NCBI GenBank assembly: GCA_964458495.1
Contig: CAYWJB010000008.1
Coordinates: forward strand, 124,001 to 188,000
Source: JANWVO01 sp964458495
GTDB lineage: Bacteria > Acidobacteriota > Terriglobia > Bryobacterales > Bryobacteraceae
Length of the DNA: 64,000 nt
Direction: 5' to 3'
Shown here one piece after another: positions 52,459 through 60,755 of the stretch. The translations under genes and the position numbers were made by a program. Under the pieces are notes generated by a model. It did not search any database, had not been told where the DNA came from, and saw only the letters and a program-made list of their open reading frames with translations. The first letter of the stretch is position 1, and each line of letters begins with the position of its first letter.

Positions 52459-53235
52459 ATGATGGGATGCGTGGTTGACCTGCACGCCCACATCCTGCAC
52501 GGGCTCGACGACGGTGCAGCCACGCTGGCCGACAGCCTGGCGATGGTGCGCATGGCGGCCCATGCGGGCACGAAGGAGATTGTGGCGGCGGTTCATGCCA
52601 GCCGCGCGTGGCCGTACAAGCCCGGTCTGGCGCAGCGCCGGTGGGAGGAGTTGCAGCATCTCGTGAAGGACGAGGTCCGCATCCATCGCGCCTGCGAAGT
52701 GGAGCTGACGCCGGAAATGGCGGACCGCGCACTGGCCAACCCCGCGCGATACACGGTCAACGGGACGCAGTATCTGCTGGCGGAGGCGCCGGAGGATGCC
52801 AGGCCGGATCAGGTCGAGGCGCTGCTCCGGCAGCTGCTGGAGGGGGGCTTGCGTCCGGTGCTCGCACACCCGGAACTGCATCCGGACATCTCCCGGCAGA
52901 CAGGCCGGCTGGCCCGGTGGGTTCGTGCCGGAGTCCTGCTGCAACTGGGAGCGGGCAGCCTCTCCGGCGCCTTTGGGTCCCGGGCGGAGACAGTGGCGGC
53001 GCGGCTGCTGAAGCGAGGACTCGCGCATTTCGTGGCCTCGGGCGGGCACGATCTCAAGGGCCGTCCGCCGCGGCTCGATGCGGTTCGGCTGGTGTTGCTG
53101 GGCCACTACCCGCCGGAGTTCGTTGAGCTTTTGCTCGAGCACAACCCGCGGGCCGTGGCCGAGGGGGCGGAGATCGAGCCGGGACCGTTGCGGGTGCCGT
53201 TCCTCCAGGCGCACTGGCTCCAGTTCTGGCGCTAG
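52459..53235 (+). CDS. CpsB/YwqE-type PHP tyrosine phosphatase or related hydrolase
   Basis: The 258-residue protein has PHP-fold metal motifs: DLHAHILHGLDDG (His9, His11, Asp17-Asp18), the His of AVHASRAWPY, the Glu of ACEVELTPE, the His of LAHPELHPDI and a C-terminal GGHDLKGRPP. This pattern is that of manganese-dependent CpsB/YwqE phosphatases, which dephosphorylate tyrosine kinases controlling exopolysaccharide export. No capsule genes are adjacent. It is divergent from the oligopeptidase gene, with 74 bases between starts. ATG 52462 is an alternative start. Confidence 0.83.
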   Translation: MMGCVVDLHAHILHGLDDGAATLADSLAMVRMAAHAGTKEIVAAVHASRAWPYKPGLAQRRWEELQHLVKDEVRIHRACEVELTPEMADRALANPARYTVNGTQYLLAEAPEDARPDQVEALLRQLLEGGLRPVLAHPELHPDISRQTGRLARWVRAGVLLQLGAGSLSGAFGSRAETVAARLLKRGLAHFVASGGHDLKGRPPRLDAVRLVLLGHYPPEFVELLLEHNPRAVAEGAEIEPGPLRVPFLQAHWLQFWR

Positions 53236-53361
53236 GCCGGCGGGCGTCACAAAAGAATCAAAAAAAGACGCGGCGCCGATCCTTGCGCGGATCAGCTACT
53301 TGCAGCTGCAACGCGGGAGCCGGGCGCGCCTGCGGGCCGGATTCCGTGCTAGACAGGGCCC

Positions 53362-53577
53362 GTGAAACCAGAGGAGTTGCTCGAACTGATCCGGCGCGAG
53401 GCGCAGGGCGGCGCCTCCGCGGATGACGTGGCCAGGGCCGTCGAGGCGATTCTGCGAAAGCTCAAGCGCGGCCAGTCCGTCTCGCTGCCCGGCGTCGGCA
53501 GGCTGGTGCCGGACGGAAAGCGCAGCGTGCGGCTGGAGCCCGCGGCAAAGCCCGGAGGACGCCGTGGGCGCAGGTGA
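53362..53577 (+). CDS. Short HU-like protein
   Basis: The 71-residue protein resembles the N-terminal half of HU/IHF: two helices (ELLELIRREAQGG and VARAVEAILRKLKRGQSV) followed by SLPGVGRLVP, equivalent to the HU strand VSLVGFGTF, and an Arg/Lys/Gly-rich tail (KPGGRRGRR). The long DNA-clasping beta arm of HU is missing, so it is either a reduced DNA-binding protein or a dimerisation partner. It overlaps the next gene by 14 bases; that gene also has an HU-like N-terminus. The start is preceded by no strong ribosome site. Confidence 0.62.
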   Translation: MKPEELLELIRREAQGGASADDVARAVEAILRKLKRGQSVSLPGVGRLVPDGKRSVRLEPAAKPGGRRGRR

Positions 53578-54133
53578 CACGGCTTCCGTGCAGCAGCTGG
53601 CGCGCCTGCTGCGGCAATGCCTGAAAGAAGGGCGCGCCGTGCACGTGGAGCGTCTCGGCACCTTCCGCCCGGACTCCGGAGGCGCATTCTCATTCCGCCC
53701 GGACCCCAGGCCATCCATCTTCCTGGCTTACGCCGCAGAGGATGCAGCGGGCGTGGGGCGCCTCTTTGACGAGCTGGAACGCGCCGGATTCGCACCCTGG
53801 ATGGACCGCCGCAAGCTGCTTCCAGGGCAGAACTGGCCGCGCGCCATCGAGGGCGCCATCGAAACGGCCGATTTCTTCGTCGCCTGCTTCTCCCGTCTCT
53901 CCGCCAGGAAACGCGGCAATTTTCAGAGCGAGCTTCGCTACGCGCTGGACTGCGCGCGCCTGGCGCCGGTCGACGACGTGTTCCTGATCCCGGCAAGGCT
54001 CGACGACTGCCGCCTGCCGGAAGAGATCCGCCGCCGCTGGCACTATGTCGACCTGTTCCCTTCCTTCGGCGACGGCGTCAAGAAGCTCGTGCAGATCATC
54101 CGCCGCGAGATGCGGAAGCGGGCCGCCGCGTGA
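53564..54133 (+). CDS. HU-like/TIR-domain fusion protein
   Basis: This 189-residue protein joins a short HU-like segment (VQQLARLLRQCLKEGRAV, then HVERLGTFRPDSGGAF) to a TIR domain from about residue 51 (SIFLAYAAEDAAGVGRLFDE, GFAPWMDRRKLLPGQNW, FFVACFSRLSARKRG). Glu123 in NFQSELRYALD sits where catalytic glutamates of NAD-cleaving TIR domains lie. It may therefore cleave NAD or signal by TIR assembly, in defence or regulation; this is inferred. GTG 53564 is supported by GGAGGA (53553-53558); the frame is open upstream but that part is a shadow of the HU-like gene. It overlaps that gene by 14 bases and is probably expressed with it. Confidence 0.75.
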   Translation: MGAGDTASVQQLARLLRQCLKEGRAVHVERLGTFRPDSGGAFSFRPDPRPSIFLAYAAEDAAGVGRLFDELERAGFAPWMDRRKLLPGQNWPRAIEGAIETADFFVACFSRLSARKRGNFQSELRYALDCARLAPVDDVFLIPARLDDCRLPEEIRRRWHYVDLFPSFGDGVKKLVQIIRREMRKRAAA

Positions 54134-54140
54134 GCCACTC

Positions 54141-54554
54141 TCAGCGCGCGTCTTTCTTCGGCGCCGGCAGCCTCGCCAGCCGCCGCCGGACCTCCGTTGC
54201 CTGCCTCGAATATGGCTCCAGTTCGAGATACTTCTCGTAGGCGGCCCGGGCGGCGTCAGCGTCTTTCAGCTTTTCACGCGCCTGGCCGAGCAGGAAGTAC
54301 GCCTCCGCAAATCCGGGATTCCATTTTGTGGCTTCTGCAAAGCGTCCGGCGGCGGCTTTCCACCTTCCGCGGCGCATATAGAAACGCCCGATTTTGACCT
54401 CGTTTTCGGCTTGAATCGGATTGAATTCGTAGGTCCGTTCCTTCGCCGCCACGTCCTCCTCTTCCGGCTCGGCGGGCGGAGGCTGCGGAGGCGGAGGCGG
54501 CTGCACCGCCCAGAGCGATGCCGCCAGGATCAGCGCCGCGGCCGTGCGTGCCAC
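54141..54554 (-). CDS. Small secreted TPR protein
   Basis: The 137-residue product has a signal peptide (from GTG 54554, ARTAAALILAASLWAV), a proline-rich linker (QPPPPPQPPPAEPEEED) and two TPR repeats (VKIGRFYMRRGRWKAAAGRF, AYFLLGQAREKLKDADAARA). It is likely a periplasmic protein-interaction module. A start at ATG 54590 or 54581 is possible but would overlap the uvrC start. TATACT on the minus strand (54566-54561) lies so close to GTG 54554 that the mRNA may be nearly leaderless. Confidence 0.7.
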   Translation of the reverse strand: MARTAAALILAASLWAVQPPPPPQPPPAEPEEEDVAAKERTYEFNPIQAENEVKIGRFYMRRGRWKAAAGRFAEATKWNPGFAEAYFLLGQAREKLKDADAARAAYEKYLELEPYSRQATEVRRRLARLPAPKKDAR

Positions 54555-54579
54555 AATCAAAGTATAGGGCGTCCCACCC

Positions 54580-56424
54580 ATGTCCCGCACGGACGAGCTC
54601 CGCCAGAAGGCTGCCGAGCTGCCGCAGCAGCCGGGCGTCTACATCTACCGGGCCGCCGGCGGCGAGGTCCTCTATGTCGGCAAGGCAAAGAACCTGCGGG
54701 CCCGCGTCCGCAGCTATTTCAGCGCGGAGCGTCTCGCGGAAGCCAAGACCGGCCGGCTTGTCCACGCCGCGCACTCGCTCGACTACATCCTCGTGGACAA
54801 CGAGAAGGAGGCCCTGGCCCTCGAAAACCTCCTCATCAAGCAGCACAAGCCGCGCTTCAACGTGCTGCTCAGGGACGACAAGACCTATCCCTACATCAAG
54901 CTGACTCACGAGAAATGGCCGCGCGTGTATGTCACGCGGAGGATCCGGAAAGACGGCCAGTATTTCGGCCCGTATTTCCCCGGAAATCTGGCCCACCGCC
55001 TGGTGAAATTGATCCACAAGAATTTCCGGATCCCCTCCTGCAAGGTCGACCTCGGCAAGCCCCACGCGCAGCCTTGCCTCGAATACCACATCCACCGCTG
55101 CCTCGGGCCCTGCGTTCCCGGGCTGGTGGCCGAAGAGACTTACGCCGAGCGTGTGAAGGACGTGCGCGCCTTCCTTGACGGGCGCGTCCGCGACCTTGCC
55201 GCGAGCCTGCGGGAGCGGATGATCGAGGCCTCCGAATCGCTCGATTTCGAGCGCGCCGCGGCCCTGCGGGACCTGCTGCGCACGGTGGAGGAACTCGAAG
55301 AGCGCCAGAAGATGGCCTCCGCCGCGGGCGACGACGCCGACTTTTTCGCGCTCCACGCCGAGCCGCCGCTCGTCGCCGTCAACATTTTCCATGTGCGGAA
55401 CGGACGCGTCGTCGACCGCCGCGAACTGTTCTGGGAAGACGCGTGGGAGTACGACCAGCAGGACTTTCTCTCTTCCCTGCTCATGCAGATCTACAGCGAG
55501 GGGCAGCCCGTGCCGGCGCAGATCCATCTGCCCGTGGAGCTTGAGGACCGCGAGATCCTCGAGGAGCTCCTCGCGGAGACGCGCGGGCGCAGAGTCGCGA
55601 TCCATACGCCGCAGCGGGGCGTCAAGAAAGCGCTGCTCGGTCTGGTCGAGACCAATGCGCGCCAGAGCTTCGAGCAGCGCTTTCGCGTGCGCAAGCCGCG
55701 CCCCGGAGAGATCGCCGTGGCGCTCGAAGAGGCGCTGGATCTGCCGGAAGCTCCGCGCCGCATCGAGTGCTTCGACATCTCGCACATCCAGGGCTCGGAG
55801 AAGGTCGCCAGCATGGTCGTCTGGGAAGAGGGCCGCATGAAGAAATCCGCCTACCGGAAGTTCATCATCCGCACGGTGGAGGGCAGCGACGACTTCGCCT
55901 CCATGCGCGAAGTGGTCCTGCGCCGCTACCGGCGCCTGCGAGAGGAAGGCGGCGAGATGCCCGGACTCGTGCTCGTCGACGGCGGCATCGGGCAGCTGCA
56001 CGCCGCGGCGGCGGCGCTCGAAGAGCTGGGCGTTCTGAACCAGCCGCTGGCGGCCATCGCCAAGCGCGAGGAGATCCTCTACGTCGCCGGGCGCGAAGAC
56101 GAGCCCGTCATGCTGGACCGCACCTCCCCCGTGCTGCACCTTGTGCAGAGGATCCGCGACGAGGCGCACCGCTTCGCAGTCACGTTCCACCGCCACCGCC
56201 GCGATGCCCGCACGCTGCGCAGCCAGTTGCTGGAGGTTCCCGGCATCGGGCCGAAGACCGTGGACAAGCTGCTGAAGAGCCTCGGCAGCCTGGCAGCGGT
56301 GCGGGCCGCAGGCGAAGAGGAGCTCGCGCGCGTGGCCGGAGCCGCGGCGGCGCGGAAAATCCGCGCCGCGCTCGCCGCGGACTCAGCGCCCGAAGGCGAG
56401 ACGGATGGCAAGGTGCTCGGGTAG
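54580..56424 (+). CDS. uvrC: Excinuclease ABC subunit C
   Basis: The 614-residue protein makes the dual incisions in nucleotide excision repair with UvrA and UvrB. The N-terminal GIY-YIG nuclease is clear (PGVYIYRAAGGEVLYVGKAK, NLRARVRSYF), followed by the Cys-containing region, a UVR domain (LDFERAAALRDLLRTVEELE), the RNase H-like nuclease (CFDISHIQGSEKVASMVVWE, LVLVDGGIGQLHAA) and a C-terminal double HhH (LEVPGIGPKTVDKLLKSLGS). Length is normal. The last 42 bases overlap the convergent metallophosphoesterase gene. uvrA and uvrB are not in the window. Confidence 0.97.
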   Translation: MSRTDELRQKAAELPQQPGVYIYRAAGGEVLYVGKAKNLRARVRSYFSAERLAEAKTGRLVHAAHSLDYILVDNEKEALALENLLIKQHKPRFNVLLRDDKTYPYIKLTHEKWPRVYVTRRIRKDGQYFGPYFPGNLAHRLVKLIHKNFRIPSCKVDLGKPHAQPCLEYHIHRCLGPCVPGLVAEETYAERVKDVRAFLDGRVRDLAASLRERMIEASESLDFERAAALRDLLRTVEELEERQKMASAAGDDADFFALHAEPPLVAVNIFHVRNGRVVDRRELFWEDAWEYDQQDFLSSLLMQIYSEGQPVPAQIHLPVELEDREILEELLAETRGRRVAIHTPQRGVKKALLGLVETNARQSFEQRFRVRKPRPGEIAVALEEALDLPEAPRRIECFDISHIQGSEKVASMVVWEEGRMKKSAYRKFIIRTVEGSDDFASMREVVLRRYRRLREEGGEMPGLVLVDGGIGQLHAAAAALEELGVLNQPLAAIAKREEILYVAGREDEPVMLDRTSPVLHLVQRIRDEAHRFAVTFHRHRRDARTLRSQLLEVPGIGPKTVDKLLKSLGSLAAVRAAGEEELARVAGAAAARKIRAALAADSAPEGETDGKVLG

Positions 56425-57123
56425 CCCGGCGTCGAGAATGCGTTTCTGCGCCGCCTCCACCGGGTATTCCACCCGGCGCAATGCGATCAGGCGCCGCTCC
56501 GCGTCCCACAGCGCGTAGGCGGCGCGCGGGTCGCGGTCGCGCGGCTGGCCCACCGAGCCGGCGTTGATCACGTACAGCGCCCCGTCTTCCAGTTCATACA
56601 CCACTTCGGTCTCCCCGAACCGCGGCCGCCGCAGTTCCAGAACGCCGCCGCGCGTCCACATCCACCCGCCTTGCAAATGCGTATGGCCGAAGAAGCAGAG
56701 GCTGGCGTGCACGGCATCGTGCAGCATCAGCGCCTCTTCGCGGTCCACGATGTACTCGTCCTCGTCCCACGGAGATCCGTGGAACAGCTCGTATCCATCC
56801 GCCGCCAGCGGCCCGGCAGGCAGCGCGCGCAGCCAGGCCAGCTGCCGCGCATCCAGCTGTTCGTGCGTCCAGCGGGCCGCCTCGTAGGCGTACTGGTTGA
56901 AGTCGTTGGGCTCTTCGATGAAGGCGCAAACGCGGTCGTGGTTGCCGCGAACCACCCGGCGCACGGCGCCGGCCGCCCAGTCGATCACTTCCCGCGGGCA
57001 GGCGTTGTAGCCCACCAGATCGCCGCAGCAGAGAATCTCGTCGTACTGCCCCTCGGCGTGCGCCAGCACTGCGGCAAGCGCGTCGTGGTTGGAGTGAATG
57101 TCGCTGACGATCAGCCGGCGCAT
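56383..57123 (-). CDS. Calcineurin-like metallophosphoesterase (YfcE/DevT type)
   Basis: The 246-residue protein has the phosphoesterase motifs SDIHSNHDALAAVL, GDLVGYNACP, RGNHDRV and FFGHTHLQGG, and closes with INAGSVGQPRDRDPRAAY. This is the pattern of small cytoplasmic phosphodiesterases related to YfcE and diadenosine-tetraphosphate-type hydrolases. Substrate is unknown. Its 3' end overlaps the uvrC 3' end by 42 bases on the opposite strand. Its 5' end overlaps the end of a second metallophosphoesterase gene by 13 bases, so the two are a translationally linked pair. Confidence 0.88.
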   Translation of the reverse strand: MRRLIVSDIHSNHDALAAVLAHAEGQYDEILCCGDLVGYNACPREVIDWAAGAVRRVVRGNHDRVCAFIEEPNDFNQYAYEAARWTHEQLDARQLAWLRALPAGPLAADGYELFHGSPWDEDEYIVDREEALMLHDAVHASLCFFGHTHLQGGWMWTRGGVLELRRPRFGETEVVYELEDGALYVINAGSVGQPRDRDPRAAYALWDAERRLIALRRVEYPVEAAQKRILDAGLPEHLAIRLAFGR

Positions 57124-58256
57124 AGTCTGACCAAGCTTACCTCAGGCGGCGCCCCGATCCGCACGGGAACGCCCACTGTGCCCAGCCCGCAGGAGACGTA
57201 GAGGCGCGATTGGCCCAGCTCGTAGGCGCCGCGGACGTACTTTGTGAACGCCCGCGCCACGTTGATGTTCTCGCTCAGCACGGGAACGTTCACCTGCCCT
57301 CCGTGCGTGTGGCCCGCCAGCATCAGACCGAAGCCTGCCGCCGCGGCGGCCGGGAAATGCGCCGGATTGTGCTGGAGCAGAACATTGAATGCGGAAGCAT
57401 TGACCAATGGCCGAACGAACGGATCCATGCGCGTGCCCGTTCCGGAATAATCCACTCCCGCCAGATTCAGCCGCGCCGCGCCGAAGCGCAACAGCGCGGA
57501 CTGCCCGCGCAGCACCGTCATGCCGCGGCGCGCGGCCCCGCGTGTGGCCGCCTGGGTCACCCCGGCGTACTTTTCGTGATTGCCGTGGCAGACGAAGACG
57601 CCCGCCTCGGCGCGCAGCCGCCGCAGCAGATCCAGGCAGCCTTCCAGATCGTCTCCGGCGCGCGTGATCAGATCGCCGGTGAGCACGGCGATGTGCGCGC
57701 GCGTTTCATTCGCCATATCCACGGCGCGCCGCAACTCGGCCGCGCCGAAAAAGGGGCCGAAGTGGATGTCGCTGAGTTGCACGATCCGCAGCCCGTCCAG
57801 ATCGCCCGGAAGGCCGGGGATCGTCATCTCCTCTTCCACCACCGAGAGCCCGTAGCGCGCCAGCACGATGCCGAACCCCGCTCCCCCCACGGGCGCCGCT
57901 GCGGCCGGCAGCGCCAGCGCCAGCATCCGGCGCCGCGAGAGGTCGAAAGCCGCAGGCGCCGCCCACTGGAGCCACAGCAACAGCGCCACCACTGCCAGCA
58001 CCCAGAACAGCGAGAGCGCCAGCGCCCATGCAATGAAGTCCGCCGGCAGCCACGCAAAGCTGTGCGACGTCAGCACGGGCACCGCCAGCGCCATCCACGC
58101 CGACATGAACCCCAGCCAAAGGCGCGCGAACCGGCGCAGCTTCTCCTGGCGCTGAAGCCGCGCATCGCGCTCCAGGCGGCGGTACAGGCTCCGGTGCATC
58201 GAGAGCGTCAGAAGGATGACAAGGCAAATCGGCGCCCAGCGCCGGAGGATCTCCAT
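57111..58256 (-). CDS. Membrane-anchored metallophosphoesterase (YaeI/YkuE-like)
   Basis: The 381-residue protein has an N-terminal membrane segment and three further hydrophobic segments (about residues 50-115), then a phosphoesterase domain with IVQLSDIHFGPFFG, VLTGDLITRAGDD, FVCHGNHEKYAG and LMLAGHTHGGQV. Relatives YaeI and YkuE hydrolyse phosphodiester groups of UDP-sugar or membrane-lipid precursors; the exact substrate here is unknown. It is divergent from the PfkB gene and followed by a second metallophosphoesterase gene. Confidence 0.88.
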   Translation of the reverse strand: MEILRRWAPICLVILLTLSMHRSLYRRLERDARLQRQEKLRRFARLWLGFMSAWMALAVPVLTSHSFAWLPADFIAWALALSLFWVLAVVALLLWLQWAAPAAFDLSRRRMLALALPAAAAPVGGAGFGIVLARYGLSVVEEEMTIPGLPGDLDGLRIVQLSDIHFGPFFGAAELRRAVDMANETRAHIAVLTGDLITRAGDDLEGCLDLLRRLRAEAGVFVCHGNHEKYAGVTQAATRGAARRGMTVLRGQSALLRFGAARLNLAGVDYSGTGTRMDPFVRPLVNASAFNVLLQHNPAHFPAAAAAGFGLMLAGHTHGGQVNVPVLSENINVARAFTKYVRGAYELGQSRLYVSCGLGTVGVPVRIGAPPEVSLVRLCAG

Positions 58257-58308
58257 GAGGTCTTGCTCTCATTCTACGTTCCGCCCGGCCGGTCCCGGAC
58301 GCGGCGGG

Positions 58309-58314
58309 TACAAT
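58309..58314 (+). promoter_or_regulatory. -10 TACAAT just upstream of the PfkB gene
   Basis: TACAAT ends 7 bases before the ATG at 58322, so transcription probably starts at or within a base of the start codon, giving a leaderless mRNA. No -35 was recognised. Confidence 0.4.
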
Positions 58315-58321
58315 TAGAACA

Positions 58322-59233
58322 ATGTCGCTCGTTGTTGTTGGATCGGTGGCCTACGACGGCGTGGCCACGCCCGCCGGCAAAGTGGACCGCATGCTGGGCG
58401 GCGCCTGCACCTACATCTCGCTCGCCGCCAGCTACTTCACGCCCGTCTCGATCGTCGCTGTTGTTGGCGAGGACTTCGCCGGGGAGGACGCCGAACTGCT
58501 CGCCTCGCGCGGCATCAACCTCGACGGGCTGGAGCGCGCGCCGGGCAAAACGTTCTTCTGGGCCGGCCTCTACAGCGAAGACATGAACGACCGCCAGACG
58601 CTCGCCACCGAGCTGAACGTGTTCGCCGGCTTCCGCCCGCAGTTGCCCGCCTCCTGCCGCGACAAGCCCTACCTCATGCTCGGCAACATCCAGCCGTCGC
58701 TGCAGCGCAGCGTGCGGGAGCAGATGAACGGCACGCGGCTCGCGGGCGGCGACACCATGAACTTCTGGATCGAAGGCAGCCGCGCCGAGCTGCTCGAAAC
58801 CATCGCCGGCTGGGATTTCCTGCTGATCAACGACAGCGAGGCGCGCCTGCTCAGCGGAGAGCGGAACCTGCGGCGCGCCGCCGCCGCCATCCGCGCCATG
58901 GGGCCGCGGATCCTGGTGATCAAGCGCGGCGAGTACGGCGCCACGCTCTTCCACGACGAAGGCGCCTTCAGCCTGCCCGGATATCTGCTGGAAACGCTCA
59001 AGGATCCCACCGGCGCGGGGGACTGCTTCGCCGGCGGCTTCATTGGCTCGCTGGCCGAGCGCGGCGTCACCGCTGAAACGGCCACTCCGGCCGATCTTGC
59101 CCGCGCCGTCGCCTACGGCTCCGTGATGGGGAGCTTCTGCTGCGAAGAATTCGGCGTGGGCCGCTTCCGCACGCTGACCCGGGATGACATCGAACGCCGG
59201 TTCCAGGAATTCCGCCGCCTCACTGCGTTCTAG
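58322..59233 (+). CDS. PfkB-family carbohydrate or nucleoside kinase
   Basis: This 303-residue kinase has the ribokinase/PfkB fold: VVVGSVAYDGVATPAGKVDR at the N-terminus, LGGACTYISLAASYF, and the C-terminal anion-hole motif DPTGAGDCFAGGFIGSL with the catalytic Asp. The central GNIQPSLQRSV and NDSEARLLSGE stretches are typical. Substrate cannot be read. Its last 50 bases overlap the start of the GT-C gene, and dapF-like follows, so the three form an operon. Confidence 0.9.
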   Translation: MSLVVVGSVAYDGVATPAGKVDRMLGGACTYISLAASYFTPVSIVAVVGEDFAGEDAELLASRGINLDGLERAPGKTFFWAGLYSEDMNDRQTLATELNVFAGFRPQLPASCRDKPYLMLGNIQPSLQRSVREQMNGTRLAGGDTMNFWIEGSRAELLETIAGWDFLLINDSEARLLSGERNLRRAAAAIRAMGPRILVIKRGEYGATLFHDEGAFSLPGYLLETLKDPTGAGDCFAGGFIGSLAERGVTAETATPADLARAVAYGSVMGSFCCEEFGVGRFRTLTRDDIERRFQEFRRLTAF

Positions 59234-60755
59234 GACCGCCGCCGCAGCCGTGGCGCTGGCCCTGGCGGCGCTCGGCGCCAGTGCGGCCGCACTCGCGCAC
59301 CAAAACGGCTGGACGCTCTACTACGGCGACGCAGAAGCGCACCTTAACATCGCCCGCCGTTTCGTCGACTCCCGAACGTCGGGCGTCCACCAGCTTGGCA
59401 CCGTGTGGCTGCCCCTGCCGCATCTGCTGGCCGCGCCGCTGGCGCGTCACGGCGAGCTGTGGCACAGCGGCCTGTCCGGCGTTGCGCCATCCGTGGCCGC
59501 GTTCACCCTCGCCGGACTGTTCCTCTTCCTCACGCTGCGCCGGATAGCGGGCTCCACACCGGCAGCCCTGGCGGGCGCCGCCGTCTTCGCCCTGAACCCG
59601 AACCTGCTCTACCTGCAAGCGGCCCCGATGACCGAACCGCTGGCTCTCGCCTGCCTCCTGGGCCAGCTCTACTGCCTGGTCCGCTTCCACGATTCTCAAC
59701 GCACGCGCGACGCTGTGCTGGCCGGTCTGTGCGCACTGGCAGGCACAGGGACGCGCTACGATCTGTGGTTCGTCGTGCCCTTCGCCGCGCTCTTCCTGTT
59801 ATGGCGCGGCGGCCCCGGCCGCTGGCGAAGCGCCGCCGCCTACTGCGCGTTGGCCGCCGCCGGACCCCTGTGGTGGCTGGCGCACAACTGGTGGTTCTTC
59901 GGCGACGCGCTCGAATTCTGGCGCGGCGAATGGTCCGCGCGGGCCATCTACCAGCGCCAGCTCGAGCGCGGCATGGCGCGCTATCCGGGCGACGGAGACT
60001 GGCTGGCGGCGGCGCGCTACTATCTGGAAGCGGCGCGCCTGTGCTGCGGGCTGCCGCTGTTCTGGCTCAGCCTGGCGGGCGCAGTGGCGGCGCTCAGGCG
60101 CTTCGCTGCGGCGGCCGTCTTCGTGCTGCTGGTTCCGTTCTTCTACGTGCTGAGCATGTACTCCTCGGGCACGCCCATCTTCGTGCCGCACCTCTGGCCC
60201 TTCAGCTACTACAACACGCGCTATGGCATCGCCTGGCTCGCGGTGGCTGCAGTGGGCGCAGCCGCCCTGACAGCACTGGCCCCCTTGCGGTGGCGCGGTT
60301 GGGCGGCTCTCGCGATCCTCGCCGCCGCCGTCTCTCCGTGGTTCCTTGCGCCGCGCCCGGATGCGTGGATCTGCTGGAAGGAATCCGAAGTCAACTCGAT
60401 CTCCCGCCGGCACATGGCTGCGGAAGCGGCCGCATTCTTGCGCGAGCGTTACCGCCCGGGGGCGGGCATCCTGCTGAGCTTCGGCGATCTGACGGCCGTG
60501 CTGCGGCTGGCCGGGATCCCCGTGCGGGAATCGCTCCACGTCGACGACCGGCTGCCATTTCAAGCCGCCGTGGCGCGTCCCGATCTCTTCCTTCAAGAGG
60601 AATGGGTGCTGTGCAACGCCGGCGACCGCGCCTGCCGCGCCGCCGCGCGCCTCCAGCGCGGCCCGCGCCGCTACGAATGTGTCAAAATTCTTGCAGCCAA
60701 AGACGCGCCGGGCATCGAGATCTGGCGCCGGATCGGGGCGTTTGTCGAGCCATGA
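59184..60755 (+). CDS. GT-C-fold membrane glycosyltransferase-like protein
   Basis: The 523-residue protein has an N-terminal hydrophobic helix, a conserved acidic motif just after it (LYYGDAEAHLNIARRFVDSR, equivalent to the DD/DE loop of GT-C enzymes), about nine further hydrophobic segments (for example AGLFLFLTLRRIAGSTPAA), and a C-terminal soluble region. It resembles polyprenyl-phosphate-sugar-using transferases such as dolichol-type mannosyltransferases and ArnT. It may add a sugar to a lipid or protein at the outer face of the inner membrane. The start overlaps the PfkB gene by 50 bases; its stop overlaps the dapF-like ATG. Confidence 0.78.
   Translation: MTSNAGSRNSAASLRSRTAAAAVALALAALGASAAALAHQNGWTLYYGDAEAHLNIARRFVDSRTSGVHQLGTVWLPLPHLLAAPLARHGELWHSGLSGVAPSVAAFTLAGLFLFLTLRRIAGSTPAALAGAAVFALNPNLLYLQAAPMTEPLALACLLGQLYCLVRFHDSQRTRDAVLAGLCALAGTGTRYDLWFVVPFAALFLLWRGGPGRWRSAAAYCALAAAGPLWWLAHNWWFFGDALEFWRGEWSARAIYQRQLERGMARYPGDGDWLAAARYYLEAARLCCGLPLFWLSLAGAVAALRRFAAAAVFVLLVPFFYVLSMYSSGTPIFVPHLWPFSYYNTRYGIAWLAVAAVGAAALTALAPLRWRGWAALAILAAAVSPWFLAPRPDAWICWKESEVNSISRRHMAAEAAAFLRERYRPGAGILLSFGDLTAVLRLAGIPVRESLHVDDRLPFQAAVARPDLFLQEEWVLCNAGDRACRAAARLQRGPRRYECVKILAAKDAPGIEIWRRIGAFVEP

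Noticed and set aside
52384..52732. N-terminal extension of the M3 peptidase to 52732
   Set aside because: It is antisense to the divergent PHP phosphatase gene and is not protein-like; the family starts near residue ASENPLLAL.
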